From NCBI GenBank assembly GCA_016296575.1, contig JAEDJA010000009.1, positions 1-64,000 on the forward strand: DNA of 64,000 nt, read 5' to 3'. Each line of letters opens with the position of its first letter. The first letter of the stretch is position 1. This document shows, in pieces, positions 1 to 8,470 of the stretch. This stretch comes from Treponema sp. GTDB taxonomy: Bacteria; Spirochaetota; Spirochaetia; Treponematales; Treponemataceae. A program made the position numbers and the translations under genes. A model generated the notes under the pieces. That model saw nothing but the letters and a program-made list of their open reading frames with translations. It had not been told where the DNA came from and searched no databases.

Positions 1-39
1 CTGTTTGCACCTTAAATCTGCTCCTTTTTCTGTGTTGTT

Positions 40-1209
40 TTACGCACTCATTTTATCTTGTCCGCCATATTCTTTTCCATCCCAATAGCTGTATAATTTT
101 ACAAGCTTGCTTTCCGAAAGTAATTCTATCTTTATTCCCTTGTCAGTAATCCAGAAAACTGTATTGTCAGAGTTTCCTTTTGAAGAACCATATTGCTCTG
201 TTAAAACAAGTTTTAAATCAGAAAATTTTTTCTGATTTTTAGAATTATTCTCATACATTTCTTTTGTTTTTAAAGCCCTCGAATGATTTACAATACTAAA
301 AACTTGATATAGTCCGTTTTCATTATCAAAAATTGCATAGTATTCAGAGATAGAATCCACTGATTTCTGTGGTTCAAATTTTTTTACTGTTGTAATTCCT
401 GCTCGGGAGAAAATACTGTAATAGTCTGAATAATTAATCTTTTCTTTTAATTTATTTATGTCTGTTATCTCTGTGGACAATATTTTTTCATCCTTGCAGA
501 TGTAATGCAAGTCCTCTTTGCTCATTCCCCACCATGTACCAAATGGACCTGGATTTTTCTTCTGAGATTCTTCTATATATTTTTGTTCTTCAACTTTACA
601 ATGTGTTTCAAAATCATCAAATATTTGTTTTATAGCCAAGTCATTTCTTTTGATGAAATCATCATAAACATATCGTCGTCCAGTCCAGCTATCTAGCAAT
701 AGATAAATTTGTAATAGAAATACTTTTCCATTACAATTTATAATTCTTTCTTGTTCAGAATCGCAAGCACTAACTGATTCTGTTTTAGAATAATCATATT
801 TATTGAAAAGAGATGCCGTTACTTCAAAAGAGAATTCGTCAGGAAAAGAATTAAAATAATTTACCCTTTTAGTAAAATAAGTATCATTTGCATAGTTTCT
901 ATAATAGTCAACCTTGAAGTAATCCCTAGAATCTGATTTTTCAAAATCTTCATAAGATGTATCTTTTTTCTGTAATCGTGAAATTAATCCATCTTCGTTT
1001 GTAAAAAGCAAATACTCATCATACTCATTTTGAAAAATACTGTTTTTTGGTAAATACAATATTTCGCAAAAGTCATTTTTATAACTTTTTTCAATATTTA
1101 CTTTTTTCTTTAATTTTTTTGAATCCATTCCCCATGATAATTTCTCTTTTGCAAAACAGCTTATAGAAAGCAAAGATAGTACAAACATAGATAGGATTAG
1201 CTTTTTCAT
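40..1209 (-). CDS. Integron cassette gene: secreted protein of unknown function (389 aa)
   Basis: I do not recognise this family. The protein starts with a Sec signal peptide (MKKLILSMFVLSLLSISCFA) and has no other obvious membrane segment, so it is probably periplasmic or surface exposed. A WGM(D/S)-K motif occurs just after the signal peptide and again near residue 226, suggesting two related domains. The start at 1209 is chosen because AAAGGAG lies 6 nt upstream; the longer open frame only reads back into the cassette boundary sequence. The gene is the last cassette gene seen before the left edge. No attC site is visible in the 39 nt after its stop, but an AAGGAG sequence there hints that another gene follows in the same cassette. 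Confidence 0.75.
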   Translation of the reverse strand: MKKLILSMFVLSLLSISCFAKEKLSWGMDSKKLKKKVNIEKSYKNDFCEILYLPKNSIFQNEYDEYLLFTNEDGLISRLQKKDTSYEDFEKSDSRDYFKVDYYRNYANDTYFTKRVNYFNSFPDEFSFEVTASLFNKYDYSKTESVSACDSEQERIINCNGKVFLLQIYLLLDSWTGRRYVYDDFIKRNDLAIKQIFDDFETHCKVEEQKYIEESQKKNPGPFGTWWGMSKEDLHYICKDEKILSTEITDINKLKEKINYSDYYSIFSRAGITTVKKFEPQKSVDSISEYYAIFDNENGLYQVFSIVNHSRALKTKEMYENNSKNQKKFSDLKLVLTEQYGSSKGNSDNTVFWITDKGIKIELLSESKLVKLYSYWDGKEYGGQDKMSA

Positions 1210-1244
1210 TTTTTCTCCTTTGGAAGCGCCCCAGTGCGGGCGTC

Positions 1245-1309
1245 CACATAACAATGGGTTGTACCGCAGGCAGCTTGACTGCCTGTCGGCTACGAACCTT
1301 TGTTACACG
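1245..1309 (-). other. attC recombination site (after the zinc-ribbon gene, before the leftmost cassette)
   Basis: This 65-bp imperfect palindrome is bounded by CACATAAC on the left and GTTACACG on the right. Its inner arms read GGGTTGTACCGC and GGCTACGAACC, and its apex is a stem (GCAGGCAG / CTGCCTG) around a CTTGA loop. Four more sites in the window share this layout with different apical stems, as expected for integron attC sites recognised by structure. Confidence 0.85.
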
Positions 1310-1402
1310 ATTATATTTTATACACATAATTAGATTTCTTATATATTATTTTTTAAATTTCTGTTCTTTTAAGCACAAGCTCCTATAAATATTCTATTCT
1401 TA

Positions 1403-1490
1403 AGCGACGAAAGTCGCGTACTACCGCTTCTTTGCTTTGCTCAAAAATATAATTCTTAATTAATCAGCAAGCTTGACTTGCTGATTAATT
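1403..1490. repeat. Composite cassette-end hairpins
   Basis: Two hairpins lie between a cassette gene stop and its attC. One is GCGAC-GAAA-GTCGC near 1404. The other has 14-bp perfect arms (1458-1471 and 1477-1490) around a CTTGA loop and contains the stop codon of the neighbouring gene. The same pair at the same spacing occurs at 5880-5962. The CTTGA loop is the same as the attC apex, so these may be attC-derived; no U-tract supports a simple terminator. Confidence 0.6.
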
Positions 1491-2223
1491 ATTCCCAATT
1501 GTCATCATCGTCAATATCATCCCAGCTATTCTGGGCTCTACGCTGAGCTTCTATTATATCGAAAGATGCATTTGCAGATTCTGCAAACATAGAAAGGCAA
1601 ACTGGACATATTAGGATTTTTCTTGAAAAGTTAAATCCGAGTTGTTGATAAGAATAACTAAAATCTTTTTCTTTTGTTTCGTTAGAAAAAGTATAAGAAA
1701 AGTTATTATCCTCTGGAGTTCGTTTCAATTTTTCTATTTCTGTATCAAGACTATGAGGTGTTATTTCTTTTTCGATAAAGAAAGTTTTTATTTGTTCAAG
1801 TTTTTCTTTTTTTTCTAAAAGAGATTTTCTTTTTGTCTCATTTTGTCTCAGTTCATTTGTGTATCTGCTTTCAACAGGCTCTAAAATAAATTCTTGAATT
1901 ACATCATTTACAGTTCTGAAATTTCTTTTCCCGTATTTTGAACAATAATTTAATATGATTTCAAGATTTGGTTCAAGTTTTAAAAAACTGTCTTTATTCT
2001 CTAAAACCGCGTTTAGTGTCATAGATGAATATTCATTTTTTATACTTTTCGCTTTTTCTTTTAGTTCATCAGTAAAACCTAGTTTTTCTTTTGTAATATC
2101 GATTATTGATTTTTCAAAATCTTCACAATCAAGTAATTTTTTATCAATCGATTTTAAAAGGTCTTCTTTTTGTTGTAAGAAAAAGTCTTCTGTATTTTTA
2201 CAAAACCAGCATTGTTTTTTCAT
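1489..2223 (-). CDS. Integron cassette gene: zinc-ribbon cytoplasmic protein of unknown function (244 aa)
   Basis: I do not recognise the family. The N-terminus has CWFC (residues 5-8) and the C-terminal third has CPVC, so the two CxxC pairs could bind one zinc ion. The middle is rich in Lys and Glu and looks helical or coiled coil. There is no signal peptide. The start at 2223 (MKKQCWFCKN) lies 8 nt after the stop of the CAP-domain lipoprotein gene, and no attC separates the two, so this appears to be a two-gene cassette. The stop codon sits at the edge of a 14-bp perfect hairpin. Confidence 0.7.
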   Translation of the reverse strand: MKKQCWFCKNTEDFFLQQKEDLLKSIDKKLLDCEDFEKSIIDITKEKLGFTDELKEKAKSIKNEYSSMTLNAVLENKDSFLKLEPNLEIILNYCSKYGKRNFRTVNDVIQEFILEPVESRYTNELRQNETKRKSLLEKKEKLEQIKTFFIEKEITPHSLDTEIEKLKRTPEDNNFSYTFSNETKEKDFSYSYQQLGFNFSRKILICPVCLSMFAESANASFDIIEAQRRAQNSWDDIDDDDNWE

Positions 2224-2231
2224 ATTGATAC

Positions 2232-3005
2232 CTATTCCTTTTCTGTGTAGTCGCCTGCATAATCGAGAACACATTCACAACCGTACAATTTATGTTTATT
2301 TGCAAAGCCTATACCGGTAGTTTTAAAATCTTTATTCATTATATTTTTTCGATGACCACGACTCTTTACACCGTCATCGATTAAAAGAGTAACGACAATT
2401 TCTCGGGCTGACTTAGAACCATATGAAATATTTTCACCTGCTGTTTTATATGAGCCATAGCGTTTCATTCGTGTAAACGGATTGCTTCCGTCTGTACCAT
2501 CATGTCCTGTTTTGTCTGTTAAACTCTGACTATTTGCATGGTCTTTTGCTGCTCTGGTCAAACCTTTTGAAGGTGTAAGCGTCGATAAAGATTTTTGAGA
2601 ATTCATGAATTTTATACATTCATTTACAACCGCAACACCTTCATTTGTCTGAAGATTTCCGCCATAAATTTTTCCATTGAATTTCTTTGTTCTTGGCTCA
2701 ATATATAATTCTGCATATTTTTTAGGATTTGTACGAGCCATATTCATTTCGAGTACGACATCTTTCTCAATGTCTTCCATATAATCTACATCTCGGGCAG
2801 TATCCAAAACTGACAAATCCCAGATTGTAGTATCGATATTTTCTCTTTTATATTTTGGTGCTGATATTTTTGTAGAACCCAAAGTATCTTGAGTATCCTT
2901 GTCTCCCGAAAATAAATCTGTAATTGATTGCCCGATGTTGTCCAAAGTTTCGCAAGATGTAAAAAGAAGCAAAGACGAAAATAAAACTATTAAAAGTTTT
3001 TTCAT
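2232..3005 (-). CDS. Integron cassette gene: CAP/SCP-domain lipoprotein (257 aa)
   Basis: The protein begins with a lipoprotein signal peptide ending in the lipobox FTSC (Cys near residue 18), so it should be anchored in a membrane. The C-terminal half resembles the CAP (SCP/PR-1, YkwD-like) domain: an ARTNPKKYAELY helix, a HANSQS segment, GHDG, AGENISYGS and RGHRKNIMN motifs are all visible. These include the His and Glu residues usual in the CAP cavity. The molecular role of bacterial CAP proteins is mostly unknown. GGAGGAG lies just upstream of the start. It is the first gene of a two-gene cassette. Confidence 0.8.
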   Translation of the reverse strand: MKKLLIVLFSSLLLFTSCETLDNIGQSITDLFSGDKDTQDTLGSTKISAPKYKRENIDTTIWDLSVLDTARDVDYMEDIEKDVVLEMNMARTNPKKYAELYIEPRTKKFNGKIYGGNLQTNEGVAVVNECIKFMNSQKSLSTLTPSKGLTRAAKDHANSQSLTDKTGHDGTDGSNPFTRMKRYGSYKTAGENISYGSKSAREIVVTLLIDDGVKSRGHRKNIMNKDFKTTGIGFANKHKLYGCECVLDYAGDYTEKE

Positions 3006-3040
3006 TTAATTCTCCTCCGGAGCGCCCCAGTGCGGGCGTC

Positions 3041-3106
3041 CGTGTAACATAGGTTTAAACGGTGGCGGGCTTGACCCGACATCCGATTTGAAACCGTTGT
3101 TATGCC
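3041..3106 (-). other. attC recombination site (after the methyltransferase cassette)
   Basis: This site is bounded by CGTGTAAC on the left and GTTATGCC on the right. Its apex is GGCGGGCTTGACCCGAC, so the CTTGAC loop is kept while the stem differs from the other sites. It belongs to the subtype with AAAC inner arms, shared with the site at 6608. Confidence 0.8.
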
Positions 3107-3127
3107 TTGTTACTACAAAAATATATC

Positions 3128-3152
3128 TTTTAGCGGCAGCACCGACTGCCGC
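3128..3152. repeat. Hairpin just downstream of the methyltransferase stop
   Basis: GCGGCAG and CTGCCGC arms enclose a CACCGA loop and are followed by GTAC. The layout (inverted repeat then GTAC or ATAC) matches the GCGAC hairpins at 1404 and 5880, so it appears to be a recurrent part of cassette 3' ends. Confidence 0.5.
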
Positions 3153-3164
3153 GTACAATACATT

Positions 3165-5624
3165 TTACTTTAAGAATCCTAATTCGTATACTACAGGAAT
3201 CATTTTATCTGCAAGTCTTTTAAATATTTCTGAGAAATGATTTAAGTCTTCCACAAAATATTCTTTTAGAATTCCTTTAATTTGAAACCATCCACAATCC
3301 CAGTTCATTATTTGATACTCTGGATATTGCTGATTAAAAATTTCACGATATTCAAATGTTTTTATTACCAATTTTTTGGCTTCGTCTAAAACTTCTTTTG
3401 CCTCGGCCGATAATTCAATTTTATCCAATAATTTATAAACATATCTTTCATCAGAAACTTTAGCATCATTGTAGGTAAAATCATAATTGTACTTATCTGC
3501 TAAGTCCATAATTTCTTTTTTAGACATAAAAAAGAAATTATTTCTTATATTAAAATTCTGTCCGTTATATTCGATGTTTCTTAAAGCTGATTGTTGTGAC
3601 TTACTTTCAAATAATGAAAAAATTATACTGTCCGTATAAAATTCATTCCATTTTGGATGATTTGTATTTGGTTCCAAATAATTATCGATATGATTCGTCC
3701 AATTATTTGAAATAAGTCTTCTTGCTGAGAAAATAGTCACAATTCTTTCAAAGTTTTCAGGAACAATAGAAATACCATTTGCATTACTATTATCACAGCT
3801 CGTAAAAATAGCAACTCTCTGTGTACTCTGGTAAACATCATTTCCAACGTTGAAATAGCAACCAAGACTATTTTCAAAAATTGAAGTATTAGAACTTTTT
3901 CCAGGTTTTAGGTTTATAGCTGTAGAAAGAGGCGGATATTTTATTTTTTTTGCGGTAATACTTTCCAGAGGCTTTTTTATCCAGTCTTTTGCAGTTTTTT
4001 CAAAATCAATGTTATATATTTTCTTTGTTCCAATTGAGATTAATTCTTCGTCTTTTTCTTCCAATAAATTGTGTATAAATTCTGTTTTGTTTCCAGTTTC
4101 TCCCGCCTTCCAAACAGTAAAATCAATTCCCCAAGTATCAGAAACATCTGCGAAGCAACTTGCATTAAAAAGAATTCCTTGTTTGTACTCAAATTCGTTG
4201 AAGAAGAATTTTCTAAATTCCTTAAATGTTGAACCACAAAGATAAATTGGATTACAGAATAATCCGATGGCAATATCTTCGAGATTAAAATGCTTTTTTA
4301 TAAGACAGATGCGATACATAAATTGAGAAAAAAGATTTTTACAAGCTTCTTGCATGTCATCTTTTACCATTTTATCGTAAAGACGTGTCATACAAACACC
4401 GTTACCTTTTCCTTTGCCATCATTGCTTGAAGATGTTGCATATGGCGGATTTATAAAAAAGACAATAGGTTTCCTTTCTTCTAGAGCTTTATATAAATTT
4501 TCTGGAAGTTTACCATTAGATTGCCCCATGAATGCCATATCATCATTTAAAAAGTCAAATACAAATTTTGTTGCTTCAGGATTATATCTTCTGCCACAGT
4601 CAAGCTCAGCCTGTTCGAGTGTACTTGCATATAACTCTTTAAAACGATAGTCGCGGGTTAGGTTTCCTGTACCCCAGCAACAGTCCCAAACAATATATTT
4701 TTCTTTCCAATCTTCGCCTAACTCTTCAGAAAGCATTTTGTGAGCATAATCTGTAAACAAAGTTGGTGTAAAGAATTCTCCATTTTTTCTTCGCTTTGCA
4801 TCTTCTATTAAGCGGTCAGAAATTTCTGTGAATTTATTCTTGTCTTTTGGTGAATATTCTTTTTCAAAATGTTTGAAAAAAGTATCGTAATAAGTTCCAT
4901 TAATCTGATACTGTTTATTGTAACAGACTAAAATGTTTGGATTGTTTGGATGTTTATAACAATTTTCACGATCTATTATTGAATTTATAAAGATACCTAC
5001 CAAATCGTTTGGCGATATTTTTGCAGTATCTCTCAAAACTCGTGTCGAAAAGTCATCAAATATTTTTGAAATGTTATGTTCGGTAACACGAACTTTTCTG
5101 ATTGTGTTTGTCGCAATCTCAAGAATTTTTTCAACTACATCTTTAAAAGAAAAGCTTTCATTTATATCGTAAACATACGGACTGAGTTCTGCATCTTTTG
5201 AAATTTTTACAAGAAGAGCAGGATTTTTATCATGTGCATTGCTTGGTGCAATATTCCAGTCTACATTTTCATCAAGATATTTAAGCAATGGGTTTGTGTG
5301 CATTACAAACACTTCATCTTTGTCGCCAACCATTACAACATTAGGAAGACGGTCACCATTTAACTCAAATTGTTTTATGTAGTAGATTACTTGAATTAAT
5401 ACTTTAGCTCTGGAAACTGGATTATGAAGTTCTTCATTGTATTTGTATTCTATGATTAGGCGAAGCAGTAAACCTTGATCAACTAATCCGTCGCATTTAT
5501 ACGGATGTGTAATTGTTCCTTCGTTTTTTAGGAAGTATAAACTTATACCTTCGTTATAAACATCTTCAACTTCGCGTTCTTCTTTTGCAAGAACAATTTT
5601 ATCGTAGAATTTACTCTTGGACAT
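3165..5624 (-). CDS. Integron cassette gene: adenine-specific DNA methyltransferase, possibly a type IIG-like restriction-modification protein (819 aa)
   Basis: The protein has the class gamma N6-adenine methyltransferase order. A GEFFTP segment near residue 280 is followed by the SAM-binding motif WDCCWGTGNL and the catalytic motif INPPY. It would methylate adenine in a specific DNA sequence. At about residues 45-60 an Asp followed 11 residues later by E-Y-K looks like a PD-(D/E)xK nuclease core, so this could be a single-chain restriction-modification enzyme; that part is inference. The C-terminal 350 residues probably recognise DNA. No separate restriction or specificity gene is adjacent. 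AAGGA precedes the start. At 2.5 kb this is a very large cassette gene. Confidence 0.85.
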   Translation of the reverse strand: MSKSKFYDKIVLAKEEREVEDVYNEGISLYFLKNEGTITHPYKCDGLVDQGLLLRLIIEYKYNEELHNPVSRAKVLIQVIYYIKQFELNGDRLPNVVMVGDKDEVFVMHTNPLLKYLDENVDWNIAPSNAHDKNPALLVKISKDAELSPYVYDINESFSFKDVVEKILEIATNTIRKVRVTEHNISKIFDDFSTRVLRDTAKISPNDLVGIFINSIIDRENCYKHPNNPNILVCYNKQYQINGTYYDTFFKHFEKEYSPKDKNKFTEISDRLIEDAKRRKNGEFFTPTLFTDYAHKMLSEELGEDWKEKYIVWDCCWGTGNLTRDYRFKELYASTLEQAELDCGRRYNPEATKFVFDFLNDDMAFMGQSNGKLPENLYKALEERKPIVFFINPPYATSSSNDGKGKGNGVCMTRLYDKMVKDDMQEACKNLFSQFMYRICLIKKHFNLEDIAIGLFCNPIYLCGSTFKEFRKFFFNEFEYKQGILFNASCFADVSDTWGIDFTVWKAGETGNKTEFIHNLLEEKDEELISIGTKKIYNIDFEKTAKDWIKKPLESITAKKIKYPPLSTAINLKPGKSSNTSIFENSLGCYFNVGNDVYQSTQRVAIFTSCDNSNANGISIVPENFERIVTIFSARRLISNNWTNHIDNYLEPNTNHPKWNEFYTDSIIFSLFESKSQQSALRNIEYNGQNFNIRNNFFFMSKKEIMDLADKYNYDFTYNDAKVSDERYVYKLLDKIELSAEAKEVLDEAKKLVIKTFEYREIFNQQYPEYQIMNWDCGWFQIKGILKEYFVEDLNHFSEIFKRLADKMIPVVYELGFLK

Positions 5625-5708
5625 ACTTTAATTCCTTTTTGATTTTTGGAAAAAATGTGTATGTCCAAATTTTTTAAATTCTAAATTTTTCCGCCCCAGT
5701 GGGGCGTG

Positions 5709-5775
5709 GGCATAACAATGGGTTGTACCGCAAACCGGCTTGACCGGTTTGTCGGCTACGAACCTATGTTACACG
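5709..5775 (-). other. attC recombination site (after the lipoprotein cassette)
   Basis: The site is bounded by GGCATAAC and GTTACACG. Its inner arms GGGTTGTACCG and GGCTACGAACC match the site at 1245. The apex is AAACCGG-CTTGA-CCGGTTT. Confidence 0.85.
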
Positions 5776-5878
5776 AAAATATTTCTTATACAATATTTTC
5801 TTTTTTATTTTCTTTTAAAAGAAGTTAATGTTTATTTTCTAGAAGCAGTACTTTCATTCTTTTTGTGAACAATACAAA

Positions 5879-5962
5879 GCGACGAATGTCGCATACTACC
5901 GCTACCTTGCTTTACCCGAAAGTCTAATTAATTTTTTCAGCAGGCTTGACCTGCTGAAAAAA
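5879..5962. repeat. Composite cassette-end hairpins, second copy
   Basis: GCGAC-GAAT-GTCGC near 5880 is followed about 53 bp later by a hairpin with perfect 13-bp arms (5932-5944 and 5950-5962) around CTTGA. The sequence between shares the TACTACCGCT and TTGCTTT words with the copy at 1403-1490. It lies between the lipoprotein gene and its attC. Confidence 0.6.
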
Positions 5963-5977
5963 TATTCAAAAATATTT

Positions 5978-6532
5978 TTATTTTACAATTACAAAAATTC
6001 CATTTTCAATTGAAAAATACTCACTCTTGTAAGTTTCCCAATCTGTCTTAGATTGATATGCCGCAAGACCATTTTTTAAACTTGAAGGCAACAGAGCGGT
6101 TTTAGGAGTATACAATGGATCTGAGAAAATTTGATTTAAAACATTAAAAGCTGATTCGATTCCATCTTTATTTTCACTAATTGAATAACATGATGAAATG
6201 AATGCACTAATAACAAGATCACGTACGTTTTCATTGATATCTGTGAACTGTTTGCCCCATGTGGTTTGTATAATACCATCAACAGTTTCAGTTTTTACTA
6301 TAAAATTATTTTCGTCGGAATAATTAAATGTAATTTTTCCAGATGAATAATCTTTCATGAAAGTTTTTGCTCCATCAGCTTTTACCCATGTAAAAACTCT
6401 CATAGGAACAACCATTGCAACACCTGTTTCCGCTTCAAAAGCTGACGGTTCGACCTTGGTTGATTCACAACTTGTAAGGCAGAAAACAAGTAATACACTT
6501 AATAAAATTGAAATTTTTCTAATAGTTTTCAT
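5978..6532 (-). CDS. Integron cassette gene: lipoprotein of unknown function (184 aa)
   Basis: The N-terminus is a lipoprotein signal peptide with lipobox LTSC (Cys near residue 22). The mature part is short, soluble and without a motif I recognise. GGAGG lies 7-8 nt upstream of the start. The gene sits alone in a cassette between the attC at 6608 and the one at 5709. Confidence 0.75.
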   Translation of the reverse strand: MKTIRKISILLSVLLVFCLTSCESTKVEPSAFEAETGVAMVVPMRVFTWVKADGAKTFMKDYSSGKITFNYSDENNFIVKTETVDGIIQTTWGKQFTDINENVRDLVISAFISSCYSISENKDGIESAFNVLNQIFSDPLYTPKTALLPSSLKNGLAAYQSKTDWETYKSEYFSIENGIFVIVK

Positions 6533-6607
6533 TCTTCATCCTCCATTGAAAACTTTTTTTTGTTATCGAACTTTTCTTACAAACTGCAAGCTGCCCAGTG
6601 GGCTGTC

Positions 6608-6675
6608 CGTGTAACATAGTCTTAAACCGCACGGCAGCTTGACTGCCGTGTCGGCTTTGAAGACGTTGTTATGTG
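6608..6675 (-). other. attC recombination site (after the secreted-protein cassette)
   Basis: The site is bounded by CGTGTAAC and GTTATGTG. Its apex is ACGGCAG-CTTGA-CTGCCGT. The inner arms (TCTTAAACCG and CGGCTTTGAAGA) are of the same subtype as the site at 3041. Confidence 0.8.
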
Positions 6676-6676
6676 A

Positions 6677-7387
6677 TTATTTTTTATACCCAGTAAGTTC
6701 AAAAAGTTGAGACAGATATTTCCAATAATTGTCAGCGCTTTTTTTATACTTTTTAATATTTTTATCTGATAAATCAAATTTATATGATTTATTGAATATT
6801 AAATAGTTAAAGAATTGGTATACTAATTTATCTGTTTCATTTAACTCTGAATATTTGATTTTTTCTAATTCATTCTTGTTTTCTAAAAATATATATTCTT
6901 GAATTCCTATATCTAAATCCATAATATAATAGTAAAATCTTTCATCAAATGTAGTTGGATCTTCTCTTGTGTTTCCCCAAACTAACCATGGCCATATATC
7001 TAGTTCAAATTTTTGGATTGGTTTTTCATATTTTCCGTAGTTATATGATCCTTGATTCCATGCATTGGTTACAAGTTTTCCATCTTTGTCAAAAACAGCT
7101 TCTTCTCCTGTATCTTTTGTATAAACTTTATTCTCTTCTTCTCCTCGCATTTTATGTATATTGTTTTCATATGTATTTTTAAGAATAAAATTTATGACAC
7201 TCAATTTTTCTTCTGGAATTTCTTCTGCCAGATTTACTCCTAATTTTTCCAACCCACTTTTTAAACATAATTCCAATTTTTCTTCTGTATAAGATTTTTC
7301 AAATACTGATAAAATATTTTCTTGGGCACACAATACTGAAATATACGATGTAATTATTAATAAAAATACAACCATTTTTTTATTCAT
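6677..7387 (-). CDS. Integron cassette gene: secreted protein of unknown function (236 aa)
   Basis: I do not recognise the family. A signal peptide (MNKKMVVFLLIITSYISVLCA) is followed by a Lys/Glu-rich soluble protein with several Trp and Tyr residues (ELDIWPWLVWGN, DERFYYYIMDLD). AAGGAG lies 7 nt before the start at 7387. The gene is alone in its cassette and its stop lies 2 bp from the attC at 6608-6675. Confidence 0.7.
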   Translation of the reverse strand: MNKKMVVFLLIITSYISVLCAQENILSVFEKSYTEEKLELCLKSGLEKLGVNLAEEIPEEKLSVINFILKNTYENNIHKMRGEEENKVYTKDTGEEAVFDKDGKLVTNAWNQGSYNYGKYEKPIQKFELDIWPWLVWGNTREDPTTFDERFYYYIMDLDIGIQEYIFLENKNELEKIKYSELNETDKLVYQFFNYLIFNKSYKFDLSDKNIKKYKKSADNYWKYLSQLFELTGYKK

Positions 7388-7423
7388 TTTTTTCTCCTTC
7401 GGAAGCGCCCCAGTGCGGGCGTC

Positions 7424-7488
7424 CACATAACAATTGGTTGTACCGCAGCGGGCTTGACCCGCTGTCGGTTACGAACCTTTGTTATGTG
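7424..7488 (-). other. attC recombination site of the attI-proximal cassette
   Basis: This is the most symmetrical site. CACATAAC and GTTATGTG are perfect inverted repeats at the ends, the inner arms read TTGGTTGTACCGC and GGTTACGAACC, and the apex is AGCGGG-CTTGA-CCCGCT. The stop codon of the adjacent membrane-protein gene lies inside the site, as is common for cassette genes. Confidence 0.88.
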
Positions 7489-8285
7489 ATATTTAATTTT
7501 CTTTTTTCCATAAATAAGCTTATACAATAATAAATAAACCCAATGTAAAATAAAAATGTAACCAAACTTTGAGAACTTCCCATTTCTCCGAATTTTTCTT
7601 TAAGTAAGAAGAATTTGTAAAAATACTCAAAGAAATTTTTATGTTGATTAATTACTTCTTTTCCACCGGTACTTATAGAATACAAAATTATGAATCCTAT
7701 AACGCACAGTTTTATAACCCATTTTCTTAATATAATTTTATCTAAAAATAAATCTGAAAAAAGACCAATTATAATCAATATAGAAAAAAATATGCTGAGC
7801 AAATTCCTTGCAAAGGATCCTGCAAAAAGTAATTCTGGATAATTAATATAAAAGTTTATTATTGTTCCATAAAAATATATCAACATTGAAACAAAGAATA
7901 TATGTATACAATTAGTTTCTTGATTTTTCTTTATGGCCATAAATGATAATATTATAAGTAAAATACAAAATAAAGCAGAGAATAAAGCCGCTAAGTCAAA
8001 ATAAAATCCACAAAGCACATAAAAATTAAGGGGAAATAAAAGCAATGCTAAAATTGTACGAATTATTATTTTATGACAATAACAGAATGAAAATGTTAAT
8101 AAAACTATAATTATTGAAGGAATTATTTCCCATGGAGTAAAACTACAAAAATACTCCAATTGACCTGTACTATTCTCTTCACAAAAAAAATCAAAAACAT
8201 TGTTGACAAAGAAAAATTCGCAAAATACAAATTCTAAAAGAAGAAATAAACTGATGAATACATTCGTAAAAACTTTTTTTTTCAT
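7482..8285 (-). CDS. Integron cassette gene: polytopic membrane protein of unknown function (267 aa)
   Basis: Nearly the whole protein is hydrophobic, with about seven or eight predicted transmembrane segments rich in Ile, Leu and Phe. I see no family motif. The start at 8285 (MKKKVFTNVF) follows the shared cassette head sequence; its Shine-Dalgarno is weak (GGAAAAGA). The stop codon is within the attC site. It is the first cassette after attI, so it is the most recent insertion in the standard integron model. Confidence 0.65.
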   Translation of the reverse strand: MKKKVFTNVFISLFLLLEFVFCEFFFVNNVFDFFCEENSTGQLEYFCSFTPWEIIPSIIIVLLTFSFCYCHKIIIRTILALLLFPLNFYVLCGFYFDLAALFSALFCILLIILSFMAIKKNQETNCIHIFFVSMLIYFYGTIINFYINYPELLFAGSFARNLLSIFFSILIIIGLFSDLFLDKIILRKWVIKLCVIGFIILYSISTGGKEVINQHKNFFEYFYKFFLLKEKFGEMGSSQSLVTFLFYIGFIYYCISLFMEKRKLNIT

Positions 8286-8317
8286 ATCTTTTCCAAAAGC
8301 GCCCCAGTGCGGGCGTC

Positions 8318-8470
8318 CACATAACAAAATTTCTCCGTATCAGTTGTAAGAAGTTTACACTGCAAAAAGTGTCAGTGTAAAATCTTACATCATTTTACAT
8401 ATTCCTTAGTATACAACACTTTCACGAATTTATACAGATTTTTACACGGATACTGGTAAGTTGGTAAGTT
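8318..8470 (-). other. attI region and first attI/cassette junction
   Basis: The core CACATAAC at 8318-8325 marks where the first cassette joins (cut G^TTATGTG on the minus strand). Beyond it the sequence no longer resembles attC and runs to the intI stop. It contains long inverted arms, 8346-8362 and 8373-8388 (GTAAGA...ACACTG against CAGTGT...TCTTAC), and a possible -10 box TATACT on the minus strand at 8408-8413 that could drive cassettes. The exact attI limits are inferred. Confidence 0.6.

Noticed and set aside
1210..1254. Start codons giving an N-terminal MLCGRPHWGA on cassette proteins
   Set aside because: The same residues appear before unrelated cassette proteins because they translate the conserved attC and cassette-head DNA. 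Signal peptides and ribosome-binding sites point to the internal ATG codons.
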